This document shows positions 50,375 to 59,238 of a stretch of 64,000 bases of DNA, in pieces (positions within the stretch are counted from its first letter, which is position 1; each line of letters starts with the position of its first letter). Under the pieces are notes generated by a model. That model had not been told where the DNA came from. It worked only from the letters and a program-made list of their open reading frames with translations, and did not search any database. This DNA is from Io17-Chloro-G2 sp034420695 (GTDB lineage Bacteria > Chloroflexota > Dehalococcoidia > Lucifugimonadales > UBA3495): the NCBI GenBank assembly GCA_034420695.1, contig DAOULB010000052.1, forward strand, positions 1 through 64,000, read 5' to 3'. The position numbers were made by a program, and so were the translations under genes.

Positions 50375-51820
50375 CTAGCCTCCTCCTCCGCCTGCACCCA
50401 CTCCCGGCTTGGTCATTTCAGAAGGCTCCAGCAAGGTGTCCAACTCGTCGTCGGTGAGTTCCGTCCGGGACTTTGCCACCTCCCTGATGGTAAGTCCGCT
50501 GGCTGCCGCCTCCTTCGCTATCGCCGCCGCCGCATCGTATCCAATTGCCGGGGTGAGGGCCGTCCCCAGCATCAGGCCCTTTTCCACCATTTCCGGCCCG
50601 GTCGCCGTGGCCTCGATGCCTTTGACACACTGCTCGGCAAAGTTATTCGCCGACGCCGCCAGCAGGGAGATGGACTGCTGGACGTTGTAGGCCGCCACCG
50701 GCATCATCGTGTTCAGCTCGAAGTAACCGCCGTTCCCTGCCAATGCCACCGTGGCGTCGTTGCCTACCACCTGCGCCACCACCTGGACCACCGACTCCGA
50801 AATAACCGGGTTGATCTTCCCCGGCATGATGGAGCTCCCCGGCTGTACCTCCGGAAGCAACAGTTCGCCCAGCCCGGCCCGGGGGCCGCACCCCATCAGC
50901 CGGATGTCGTTGGCTATCTTGTGCAGGCTGATGGCAATGGTCTTCAGTCCGCCGCTAGCCTCTACCAAGGCATCCAGTGTGGCCTGGGCCTGGAAGTGGT
51001 TGCCGGTCTCCCGTATCTCCACCCCCGCCAACCGTGACACTTCGGCGCAAGTCCGGGCTGAAAACTCCTCGTGGGCGTTGACGCCGGTTCCCACCGCGGT
51101 GCCTCCCAAGGCCACCTCCGCCAAGGCCTGCTGTACCCTCTTCAGCCGCTGCACGCTGTACTCGGCTTGCCCGGCAAAACCCAGGAACTCCTGTCCCAGC
51201 CGGATGGGGGTGGCGTCTTGCAGGTGGGTGCGGCCCGTCTTTATCACCGGCCAGAACTCGTCGGCTTTCTTGGAAAGCTCCGTCCGCAGGTTCTCCAAGG
51301 CCGGGATCAATTCCCGGTCGATGGCAATCAGCGCGGCCAAGTGGATCGCCGTCGGGATTACGTCGTTGGACGACTGTCCCATGTTGACTTGGTCATTGGG
51401 GTGCACCAGCCGGTCTCCCAAGCCTCCTCCCAAGATCTGGGTGGCCCGGTTGGCAATCACCTCGTTGGCGTTGGTGTTGGTGGAGGTGCCGGATCCCGTC
51501 TGGAAAATATCCAGTACAAAGTGTTCATCCAGCTTTCCGTCTGCCACTTCCTGGGCCGCCTCCACAATCGCCTTGGCAGTCCCTTCTTCAAGCAAGCCCA
51601 AGGCCAAGTTGGTCTTGGCCGCCGCCAGCTTTATCAGCCCCAGGGCCTGGATGAACCCCCTGGGAAAACGCAGGTCGCTGATGGGAAAGTTCAGCACCGC
51701 CCGCATGGTGGATGCCCCGTATAGGGCGCTGGCCGGCACTTCCATGGGTCCCATGGAGTCCCGTTCAACCCGCACTTCAGAAACAGTTGTGGAAGCGGTG
51801 GTGGAATCGGCTGTGGTCAT
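50375..51820 (-). CDS. fumC: class II fumarate hydratase
   Basis: Interconverts fumarate and malate in the TCA cycle. The 481-residue product has the fumarase/aspartase signature GSSIMPGKINP. It also has the substrate-site segments TGSGTSTNTNANEV and GRTHLQDATPI, and SSNDVIPTAIHL. The C-terminal tail ends in a Gly-rich run that is unusual but short. It lies 63 bases downstream of an iron alcohol dehydrogenase gene on the minus strand, so the two may share a transcript. Aspartate ammonia-lyase is less likely, given the general fit to FumC. Confidence 0.93.
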   Translation of the reverse strand: MTTADSTTASTTVSEVRVERDSMGPMEVPASALYGASTMRAVLNFPISDLRFPRGFIQALGLIKLAAAKTNLALGLLEEGTAKAIVEAAQEVADGKLDEHFVLDIFQTGSGTSTNTNANEVIANRATQILGGGLGDRLVHPNDQVNMGQSSNDVIPTAIHLAALIAIDRELIPALENLRTELSKKADEFWPVIKTGRTHLQDATPIRLGQEFLGFAGQAEYSVQRLKRVQQALAEVALGGTAVGTGVNAHEEFSARTCAEVSRLAGVEIRETGNHFQAQATLDALVEASGGLKTIAISLHKIANDIRLMGCGPRAGLGELLLPEVQPGSSIMPGKINPVISESVVQVVAQVVGNDATVALAGNGGYFELNTMMPVAAYNVQQSISLLAASANNFAEQCVKGIEATATGPEMVEKGLMLGTALTPAIGYDAAAAIAKEAAASGLTIREVAKSRTELTDDELDTLLEPSEMTKPGVGAGGGGG

Positions 51821-51883
51821 CAGTATTCTTCCTCCCTGGATATTTGCCCCTTGGGAATCTATCTATTGTTACGGCCCGGTCCC

Positions 51884-53092
51884 CTACCAGATCTCTTGAA
51901 GCAGCGCTTCCAGTTCGGTAGGGTCGGATACCCGCCTCACGTTTCGGTGCAGGTTGAAATCGGTCATCGCGTCCTCGGCTATCTGACCGATCCCTTCCCA
52001 TGTGACTCCTACGTCCCTTAGCCTGAGGGGAAGGCCCAGTTCCCCGTAGGTCCCGCTCACCAAGTCGGCGGCCGATTCGGCCAGTCGTTCGTCGTCTCCC
52101 CCTTGCTCCTCCAACCCCATTGCCCTGGCCAGCCTGGCTTGCCCCGCCGCGTTCTGGCCTCGATTGAAACGCATTCCCGGCGCGGTCAGAATCGAGTAGG
52201 CCGAGCCGTGGTCGCATTCGGGGTACCTGGTGTCCAGCGAATGGGCCAGCGAACTGACCACTGCGGTTGCTCCCGCCGAACTGCCGCCCCTGGTGTCGCC
52301 CGACCGGTTCATCAGGAACGCAGCCGCCGCCAAGTTCAACCGCACCCTTCCATCCCGCGGGCTCGTCCGCACCAAGGGCATGTTCTCCGTGAGCAGCCTC
52401 AGTGCCTGCAGTAAGTCCCCCTCGGTCAATGGGTTCAACTCCCGTACTTGCAATGCCCCCACCACGCCACTGTAGCACGAAGCCGCCGCGCTCAGGCACA
52501 GGGCAGGAGACGCGCTGAGCAAGGCCTCCTCGTCCCAGATGACCGCCGCCGGCCGCGTCTTCGGGTCGAACAACTCCAGCCGGTGCCCTGTCTCCGGGTC
52601 GATGACCGCCGCGCCCGCCCGGTTCACCGCCGTGGTCGGGGTGGTGGGCACCAGGATGTTGGGTATCTTGGGCTTGTTCAGCCTGGGACTGACCGGCGGT
52701 TCGCCCGGAGGATACTTGGTTGCGTGGTCCCGCGCGTTCCCCCCTTCGCCCAGCAGAATTATCGCCGCCCTGGCAGTGACTACGGCGCTGCCTCCGCCTA
52801 CGGCCACCAGGAGGTCCGCGTCCACCTCCGCCGCTTTCTCCGCTGCCCGCTCCACCGCCTCCAGCGGGGAGCCCGCCTTCACACCCTCGAATACCCCCGC
52901 CAACCCGTTGCCCAGGACCTCCCGCACCTGTTCCATCAGCCCGGTTCGCTGGGCCACCGACTGGCCGCAAATCGCCAGGACCCGTTCCGCCTTGAAGCGT
53001 CCCGCTTCGTCAGCCAGCCGGGCCAGCGTTCCGGAACCGGCATGTATGCGTATGGGATAAGACACCGAGCGAAACCCGGCAAGGTCAGGCAA
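51884..53092 (-). CDS. iron-containing alcohol dehydrogenase (maleylacetate reductase-like)
   Basis: A 402-residue dehydroquinate-synthase-like/type III ADH fold. NAD-binding GGGSAVVTARAAI lies near residue 90. The metal-site region includes the His of SLAHSLDTRYPECDHGSAY. Length and layout match maleylacetate reductases and related enzymes that act on short-chain oxo acids or alcohols. I start it at TTG 53092, five bases after GGAGG. A reading to 53200 would add 36 poorly conserved residues. Linkage with fumC would fit aromatic ring-cleavage products feeding the TCA cycle, but that is inference. Confidence 0.82.
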   Translation of the reverse strand: MPDLAGFRSVSYPIRIHAGSGTLARLADEAGRFKAERVLAICGQSVAQRTGLMEQVREVLGNGLAGVFEGVKAGSPLEAVERAAEKAAEVDADLLVAVGGGSAVVTARAAIILLGEGGNARDHATKYPPGEPPVSPRLNKPKIPNILVPTTPTTAVNRAGAAVIDPETGHRLELFDPKTRPAAVIWDEEALLSASPALCLSAAASCYSGVVGALQVRELNPLTEGDLLQALRLLTENMPLVRTSPRDGRVRLNLAAAAFLMNRSGDTRGGSSAGATAVVSSLAHSLDTRYPECDHGSAYSILTAPGMRFNRGQNAAGQARLARAMGLEEQGGDDERLAESAADLVSGTYGELGLPLRLRDVGVTWEGIGQIAEDAMTDFNLHRNVRRVSDPTELEALLQEIW

Positions 53093-53372
53093 GTCTTCCT
53101 CCACGAGTCCAAGTAGTGCAATCCAACTACGGAACTCCAAGCATTGGAACGCACCGCGCAGCCAGCATATGTTGCCATCGCGCCGGATTTTTGGCAACAA
53201 TCATCCTGGCCTGAGCAGACCCCCAGCCCCTCAGCCCCTCCGCCTCTCTAAGTGGGAAGTTTTCCCCGCCTGATCGAGACTCTGCTTGCCCTCTAGGGAC
53301 AACGAAAAGTCCCCGGTGGTATAGTGTTTTCACCCGTAGTACATTAGAACGTGTTAGGGCGCGGAGAAATCA

Positions 53373-53765
53373 GTGGTTTCTGAAGACCCCAGAATAGAGC
53401 GTTACCGCAGCCGGAGTTTTCAGTATCTGGAAAATGCTTACAGCGAACTCCGCCGGGGAAAATGGTCCCGGTCGGAAGAGCTTCTGTGGGGCAGCCTGAG
53501 CCTGGCGGTGAAGGGCGCAGCCCTCAGCCAAGGCAAAGACCTGCAGGAGCAGGACGAAATCCAGGAATACGCTTCCCAATTAGGCCGCGACTGGCGGGAC
53601 CGCCGCATTCGAGACGCCTTCAGCCAGCTTTCCAAGTTCGGGGAAGCAGCCCAAAGGGCCCGGGAGTCCCGCTACCGGATCGACCGCCTCTCCATCATGC
53701 TGGACGATCTGCGTTCCGCCGTGGAACAGCTCTGGTCCATAGCAAGGCGCGATGAGCCCGAATAG
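53373..53765 (+). CDS. PaREP1/HEPN-like helical protein
   Basis: A 130-residue, all-helical and charged protein with a GTG start. The core SRSEELLWGSLSLAVKGAAL and the later RESRYRIDRLSIMLDDL resemble PaREP1-type HEPN-fold proteins. No RxxxxH toxin motif is seen, so RNase activity is unlikely. Its stop overlaps the start of mtaB by 14 bases, so the two are co-translated. The -10-like TATAGTG near 53317 may be the promoter. The function is unknown. Confidence 0.6.
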   Translation: MVSEDPRIERYRSRSFQYLENAYSELRRGKWSRSEELLWGSLSLAVKGAALSQGKDLQEQDEIQEYASQLGRDWRDRRIRDAFSQLSKFGEAAQRARESRYRIDRLSIMLDDLRSAVEQLWSIARRDEPE

Positions 53766-55173
53766 TCCGCAACCCTTCTTGGCAGGTCATCCAGGGACCG
53801 GAGCCGGGGGGCCCCTGAAGGTGGCCCTCGTCACCCAGGGGTGCAAGCTCAACCAAGCCGACAGCCGGCAGCTTGCCCGCCGGTTCCAGGAGGCCGGCTA
53901 CCTTGTGGTAGACCCCCGCTCTCCCGAGGGGGAAGCCTTGGACGTCGTCGTCTTGAACACCTGCACCGTCACTGCCGCCGCCGACGGCAAAGCCCGCCAA
54001 GCCCTCCGTTCCGCCAAGCGTTCTAGTCCCGGCGCATTGGTCGTCGCCACCGGGTGCTACGCCGAAAGAGACCCCGCCGAGCTGGAATCCATGTCGGCCG
54101 TATCTCTGGTCGTGGGGAACTCCCGAAAGGATGACCTTGTAACCTTGGTGAATGCAGCGTTGGCCGAGCGGGGAACGGCAGACCCGGAGTCAAGCAACTA
54201 TTCGCCGCCTGTCCCGCCGGACACGGCCAGCCCCTTGGTGATGGCGCCGGCGGCCGGGCGCACCCGGGCCATGATAAAGATCCAGGAAGGCTGCGACCAA
54301 GTTTGCGCCTATTGCATCGTTCCCCGCGTCCGGGGCCGTGAGCGCAGCATTCCGGCTGATGAACTGGTCGCCCAAGTCCGTGAAAGCCAAGACCAAGGCT
54401 GCCGGGAAGTGGTACTCACCGGCACCCAGCTTGGCAGCTACGGTTTCGACCTGCCCGGCCACAACCTCCGTTCCCTGCTTGAGAGGGTTCTGGCCGAAAC
54501 CGCCATCCCCCGCATCCGGGTTTCCTCCCTCCAGCCCCAGGAGTTGACCCTGGAGCTGGTGGAGTTGTGGCAGGACAGCCGCCTCTGCCCCCACTTTCAC
54601 ATCCCCCTGCAGCACGGGAGCGACTCCCTCTTGAGTGCCATGCGCCGCCGCTACGACACCTCACGCTTCGCCGAATCCGTGCAGTTGGTCCGTAGGGCTG
54701 TCCCCGGCTCCGCCGTTTCCACCGATGTAATCGTTGGATTCCCGGGGGAGTCCCAAGAGCTGTTCCAAGAGAGCCTGGACTTCGCTTCGTCCATGGCCTT
54801 TAGCGCCATGCACGTCTTCCCGTTCTCGCCTCGTCCCGGCACCAGCGCCTTCCACTTCAAGGAACAGGTGAGTTCCCAACCCAAGAAAGAACGAATGGCC
54901 CGTATGCTGGAAGTGGCCCAAAGCGGCGCCGCCCGCTTCCGGCAGTCGAACTTGGGGCGGGTCTATCCGGTGCTGTGGGAATCCGAAGTCCCCACTGGTG
55001 CAACCCCGGACGGCCTCCGGATGTGGCAGGGGTTGACTCCCAACTACCTGAAGGTCCACTGTTCCAGCCCGTCCGACCTCCGCAACGTCATCGCCCCTGC
55101 CGAGCTGACCGGGGAACGGGACGGGTGCCTTGTTGCCCGGATAGTGGAGGACTGCCGGATAGAGGAAGAGTAG
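53752..55173 (+). CDS. mtaB: tRNA t6A37 methylthiotransferase
   Basis: A radical-SAM enzyme that makes ms2t6A at position 37 of tRNAs. The 473-residue product has the UPF0004 domain first, with QGCKLNQADS and the three cluster Cys (VTQGCK, LNTCTV, GCYAE). The radical-SAM motif is CDQVCAYC near residue 181, followed by VLTGTQLGSYG. A TRAM-like end is present. The QGCKLNQ start and lack of RimO features favour MtaB over MiaB. It depends on the t6A made by TsaD, which is encoded at 32546. It overlaps the preceding gene by 14 bases. Confidence 0.92.
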   Translation: MSPNSPQPFLAGHPGTGAGGPLKVALVTQGCKLNQADSRQLARRFQEAGYLVVDPRSPEGEALDVVVLNTCTVTAAADGKARQALRSAKRSSPGALVVATGCYAERDPAELESMSAVSLVVGNSRKDDLVTLVNAALAERGTADPESSNYSPPVPPDTASPLVMAPAAGRTRAMIKIQEGCDQVCAYCIVPRVRGRERSIPADELVAQVRESQDQGCREVVLTGTQLGSYGFDLPGHNLRSLLERVLAETAIPRIRVSSLQPQELTLELVELWQDSRLCPHFHIPLQHGSDSLLSAMRRRYDTSRFAESVQLVRRAVPGSAVSTDVIVGFPGESQELFQESLDFASSMAFSAMHVFPFSPRPGTSAFHFKEQVSSQPKKERMARMLEVAQSGAARFRQSNLGRVYPVLWESEVPTGATPDGLRMWQGLTPNYLKVHCSSPSDLRNVIAPAELTGERDGCLVARIVEDCRIEEE

Positions 55174-55179
55174 CCTGAA

Positions 55180-55212
55180 GCCCGAGGCCGGTTACAACTG
55201 CCGGCCTCGGGC
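55180..55212 (+). terminator. hairpin after mtaB
   Basis: GCCCGAGGCCGG (55180-55191) pairs with CCGGCCTCGGGC (55201-55212), twelve perfect pairs with a short loop. There is no T-run. It separates mtaB from the convergent MBL gene and probably ends both transcripts. Confidence 0.65.
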
Positions 55213-55224
55213 CCTGCGAATTTC

Positions 55225-56067
55225 CTAGAGTTCCACCGGCCGCAGGTAAGTGGACATGCCCCGACGTTCCAAGTAGCCGGCCTTGGTGTCATGGCCATGG
55301 GAGAAGACCAGCAGCCAGCCTTGTCGCTCGGCTTGATGCAATAGGTCTTTCTTCTGCTCTAAGGTAGTCTCCGGAGAATTGTCGAAGGCGGAAATGACGC
55401 CCAAGTTAAGGTGATGCGGTGTGGGAACTATGTCTCCCAGGAACACCACCCTTTCCCCTCCGTGATTGAACATCACCATCTGGTGCCCCCGGGCATGGCC
55501 GTCGGTGACTATTACGTTCAGTCCCGGGAAGATTTCGGTGTCGCCGCAGAGCAGCTCAAGCTGTCCCCGCTCGTCTATGGGCAGGAAGTTGTCCTCCCTG
55601 AAAGTTGAGTGGCACCTTTCGTTGGGATTGCAGGCCTCGTCCCAGCAACTGGACTGCACGTAGTACTTTGCCTTGGGAAAGGTTGGGACCACGTTACCGG
55701 CCCGGTCCAGCCGGGTGCAACCGCCACTGTGGTCGAAATGAAGATGAGAAAGAACTACTGCGTGAATGTCCTTCGGGCCCAGTCCCAAGCCCTTCAACCC
55801 CTTTAGCAGCCTGCTGGGCACCAATCCCAGGGTCTCCTTGTCATTATCGATATCCTTGGAACCGACCCCCGTGTCCACTAGGACGTTCTGTCCGTTCACC
55901 TGCAACAGCAGGCAGTTCAGTCCCAGGGTCATCCGGTTCTTGCGGTCGGTTATTACGTTGCCTTCCCAGGCCATCTTGGGGACCTGGCCGAACATCGAAC
56001 CTCCATCCAGTTTAATTTGCCCATCACTTAAGATCTTTACAGCTGTCGACATCATACTGACACCCAT
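55225..56067 (-). CDS. MBL-fold metallo-hydrolase
   Basis: A 280-residue metallo-beta-lactamase superfamily hydrolase. The zinc motif is LSHLHFDHSGG (about residues 103-113), a further His is in VTDGHARGHQMVMF, and FLGDIVPTPHHL carries the bridging Asp. The last His is in FSHGHDTKAGYL. It resembles lactonases of the AttM/AiiA type and related hydrolases; the substrate is unknown. The ATG 56067 sits close to AGGAGG, and a later ATG four codons on is an alternative start. Confidence 0.85.
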   Translation of the reverse strand: MGVSMMSTAVKILSDGQIKLDGGSMFGQVPKMAWEGNVITDRKNRMTLGLNCLLLQVNGQNVLVDTGVGSKDIDNDKETLGLVPSRLLKGLKGLGLGPKDIHAVVLSHLHFDHSGGCTRLDRAGNVVPTFPKAKYYVQSSCWDEACNPNERCHSTFREDNFLPIDERGQLELLCGDTEIFPGLNVIVTDGHARGHQMVMFNHGGERVVFLGDIVPTPHHLNLGVISAFDNSPETTLEQKKDLLHQAERQGWLLVFSHGHDTKAGYLERRGMSTYLRPVEL

Positions 56068-56747
56068 ACCCTCCTTAGAGTTTCATCCACACTCCAGCCC
56101 CGTCGAAGCCGTACCGAGACTCTGTGCCCGGAACAGTTGAGAAGAAAAGAAGATAATTGCTGTTGGTCTCCGGGCCCCTTTAACGCCTGTCAGTCAGGTA
56201 CACTCTCCTCAGGGCTTTACCGGCGGGCCCGCCGGCGTCGAACAATATTGGGAATTCCCTTCAAAACTCACCTCCAATCAGATTTTGCTTTCTGCCGGAA
56301 AATATCTTGCGGAAGGGCCGGCCTGCTCCTCCCCGCCTTTGATTATTCCCTCCCACCCTGCGTTCCTTGCCTGCCGAATCCGTGAGAACCGGAAAATCAG
56401 GGGATTCACTTCTGAAATTACTGACATTTGCCACTTGCAAATTGAACATAACCTATGATTTTTTTCAATAGATTTTAAGATATAGACCAAAATTGGCGAT
56501 ATGTCAAGTAGCTGACAGAAATTCATGGAAACCCGTTCCGTACAAGCTTGACTCACCCCGCTGGACTATATCCGTTATCGATTGGAAATAGGCGCCGCCA
56601 CTCCCCCGGCGAAATGCTATACTCCCCCTATCAGTCTTGTCCGTAGGATGTTGGCTTGTCCGCAATAAGCTGCTCAACAGAGTTGTTAGTCGGCTTGCCT
56701 GCAGCAGGCCGGCCCGAAGCTCCCTGCTCGCTGGAAGGAGGTGCTCT
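56068..56747 (+). other. long intergenic region, AT-rich at 56400-56560
   Basis: About 680 bases between divergent genes. It has no convincing open frame. The stretch 56400-56560 is markedly AT-rich, including a run of seven T at 56459-56465. A TATACT box at 56618-56623 is a possible -10 for the DUF1800 gene. The AT-rich DNA may be a regulatory or nucleoid-protein binding region. Confidence 0.5.
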
Positions 56748-58172
56748 ATGCTGGAACACGACCTGGGTCTGATGGCCCACTTGATGCGGCGTGCCGGATT
56801 CGGCGCTACTCCCGATGAGCTGGACGCCTGCCTGCAGCGGGGATATGAGCAGACCGTGGAAGACCTGCTGCATCCCCGGGACGTTTCCGGCGCGGCCGGC
56901 CCCGGAATCCTGGAGGACGAGGATATCGTCCGCCGCTACCACGTGGACCAGAACAGCCTCATGTTGATCGAAAGCTCCCAGGCAAACTGGCTCTACCGGA
57001 TGATCAACACCCGCCGTCCCCTGGAAGAGAAGATGGCCCTCTTCTGGCACGGCCTCTTCGCCACCGCCTACGGCAAACTGAACCATGCCAAGGGCGTGGT
57101 CAATCAGACCGAGACTTTTCGTCGTCACGGGCTCGGCCACTTTCGGACTCTTCTCCTGGAAGTTGCCCGGGACCCGGCCATGATTTTCTGGCTGGACAAC
57201 AAGGACAACCACAAGGACGCCCCCAACGAAAACTTCGGCCGGGAGTTGCTGGAGCTCTTTTCCATGGGCATCGGCAACTACGACGAGTCCGACGTCAAGG
57301 CCTGCGCTCGCGCCTTCACCGGCTGGACCATCGCCAACGCCGAATACATGAGCGTCCGGGCTTCCCGGGACTCCATCTGGCCCCACGGCAGGTTGGACTG
57401 GCAGTTCGTTTACCACCCCCATGACCACGACCACAGAGAAAAGACGTTTTTAGGCAATACCGGCCCCTTTAACGGCGAAGACGTAATCGACATCATTTGC
57501 CGCCACCCGGCCACGGCACAGTTCGTAGCCGGCAAGCTGTACAATTTCTTCGTGGCCGACGCCCCCGATGAAGCTGCCATAGACGAACTGGCCGGCGAAT
57601 TCACCCTCACCCAGGGCCACATCGGCTCCGTCATGCGAAAACTGTTCCTGTCCGATTTCTTCCGGTCCGAACAGGTCCGGTTCGCCCGGGTGAAGAGCCC
57701 TGCCGAGATCGTAGCCGGCACTGCCCGCCTGGCCGGCAGCCACCGGACCGCCGATTGGAGCATTATCAACTTGGCGCTCGACGCCAACTACATGGGCCAG
57801 GAAATCCTCAACCCTCCTTCCGTCGAGGGCTGGCATACCGGCACTGAATGGGTTGACACCGGAGCCCTGGTGGAGCGGGTCAACTCCGCCAGCAAGGACA
57901 TGGGAGACCTGCGCCAACCCGGGGTCCGCGCCATCGTGGAACGCTTGAAAGCCCGGGGCGGGACCCTGTCGCCGGCTGAACTGGTTGACTCCTGCCTGTC
58001 GCTGCTGGGCAGCCTCTGGGTGAGCGGGGAGACTCGCGCCCAGCTTGTGGATTATGCGGCCGCTCAAGGCGACCTGACTTTTGACATCGGGGTCATCGAT
58101 TCCTGCCCGGAGCAGAGGGTCGCCGAACTGCTCCAGCTCATCGTGGCATCCCGTGAATACCAGTTGGCCTGA
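56748..58172 (+). CDS. DUF1800 family protein
   Basis: A 474-residue protein with the DUF1800 layout: AHLMRRAGFGATPDELD at the start, EKMALFWHGLFATAYGKL, NENFGRELLELFSMGIGNYDESDVK and HEDDH-like charged stretches, ending VAELLQLIVASREYQ. I start it at ATG 56748, five bases after AAGGAGGTG, against a longer reading at 56637. DUF1800 genes usually pair with DUF1501 (sulfatase-like) genes; here the partner is an NHL-repeat protein that begins one base after the stop. The function of the family is unproven. Confidence 0.88.
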   Translation: MLEHDLGLMAHLMRRAGFGATPDELDACLQRGYEQTVEDLLHPRDVSGAAGPGILEDEDIVRRYHVDQNSLMLIESSQANWLYRMINTRRPLEEKMALFWHGLFATAYGKLNHAKGVVNQTETFRRHGLGHFRTLLLEVARDPAMIFWLDNKDNHKDAPNENFGRELLELFSMGIGNYDESDVKACARAFTGWTIANAEYMSVRASRDSIWPHGRLDWQFVYHPHDHDHREKTFLGNTGPFNGEDVIDIICRHPATAQFVAGKLYNFFVADAPDEAAIDELAGEFTLTQGHIGSVMRKLFLSDFFRSEQVRFARVKSPAEIVAGTARLAGSHRTADWSIINLALDANYMGQEILNPPSVEGWHTGTEWVDTGALVERVNSASKDMGDLRQPGVRAIVERLKARGGTLSPAELVDSCLSLLGSLWVSGETRAQLVDYAAAQGDLTFDIGVIDSCPEQRVAELLQLIVASREYQLA

Positions 58173-58173
58173 C

Positions 58174-59205
58174 ATGACCACTACCGCTGCCGTCGTCTAC
58201 GACCACACCATAGGATTTCAAGCCAACCAAGGCCGGGGGTTCAACAACCCCGTGGACTTGGCATTGGACTCCCGCGGGGTGCTGTACGTCCTGAACCGGG
58301 GCGGGCCCGAGATGGCGGTGCGCCTGCCCTACAAACGGGTCACCATGTGCACCCTGGATGAAGACTACTTGGGGGAGTTCGGCACCGGCGGCGAAGCTGA
58401 AGGCCAGTTCTGGTGGCCCAGTTCCCTGGCCTTCGACCCGGTCGGCCGCTTGTACCTCGCCGACGAGGCCCTCCAGCGGATATCCATATTCAGCGGCGAG
58501 GGACAATTTCTGGGACAGTGGGGCGAGGCGGGCGCCCGCGAAGGGCAACTCGACCGCCCGTCCTCCATGGTCTTCGACCACGAGGGCAACCTGCTGGTTA
58601 CCGACAGCCTGAACCACCGGGTGCAGAGGTTCACCGCGGAAGGCAGTTTCCTGTCCGCATGGGGGGATTTCGGCTCCGGACCAGGCCAGTTCAACATGCC
58701 CTGGGGCATCGACATTGGCCCCGACGGCACAATTTACGTTGCCGACTGGCGCAACGACCGGGTGCAGCGCTTCTCCGCCGATGGCAGCTTCCTGGAGCAG
58801 ATTGGCGGCCCCGGTCAAGCCGAAGGCCAGCTCAACCGGCCCGCCGGCATTGCCGTGTGTGGCTTGGGCAACCTGCACGTCGCCGACTGGGGCAACGAGC
58901 GAGTCCAGATATTCGACCCTGCCGGCCAAGTCGTCGCCGTGCTGCGGGGAGACTCCGTCCCTTCCAAGTGGGCAATGGACTACTTCGCCGCCAATCCCGA
59001 CGAGGCCAGGGCCAGGGGAGAGTCGGACCTTGAACCCAGCTTGAAGTACCGGGCTTTTTCTCCGGGACAGCGCGAGCGGGAAGTGTCGGCCAACACCGAA
59101 AAATTATTCTGGGGCCCAACCTCGGTCCGCTTGGACGACAAGGGCCGCATATACGTGGTGGACAGCCTGCGCCACCGGGTGCAAATTTACCGCTGGCAGT
59201 CCTAG
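58174..59205 (+). CDS. NHL-repeat beta-propeller protein
   Basis: A 343-residue protein composed of six NHL-type repeats, each with a strand pattern like GIDIGPDGTIYVADWRNDRV and FDHEGNLLVTDSLNHRVQRF. This is a beta-propeller that binds ligands or partners rather than a clear enzyme. It starts one base after the DUF1800 stop and is surely co-translated. No signal peptide is visible. A break between repeats at about residues 255-305 carries a charged insert (DEARARGESDLEPS). Confidence 0.87.
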   Translation: MTTTAAVVYDHTIGFQANQGRGFNNPVDLALDSRGVLYVLNRGGPEMAVRLPYKRVTMCTLDEDYLGEFGTGGEAEGQFWWPSSLAFDPVGRLYLADEALQRISIFSGEGQFLGQWGEAGAREGQLDRPSSMVFDHEGNLLVTDSLNHRVQRFTAEGSFLSAWGDFGSGPGQFNMPWGIDIGPDGTIYVADWRNDRVQRFSADGSFLEQIGGPGQAEGQLNRPAGIAVCGLGNLHVADWGNERVQIFDPAGQVVAVLRGDSVPSKWAMDYFAANPDEARARGESDLEPSLKYRAFSPGQREREVSANTEKLFWGPTSVRLDDKGRIYVVDSLRHRVQIYRWQS

Positions 59206-59238
59206 CGCCTTCAGTTCCGGTTAATCAGCGAAGGCTGG

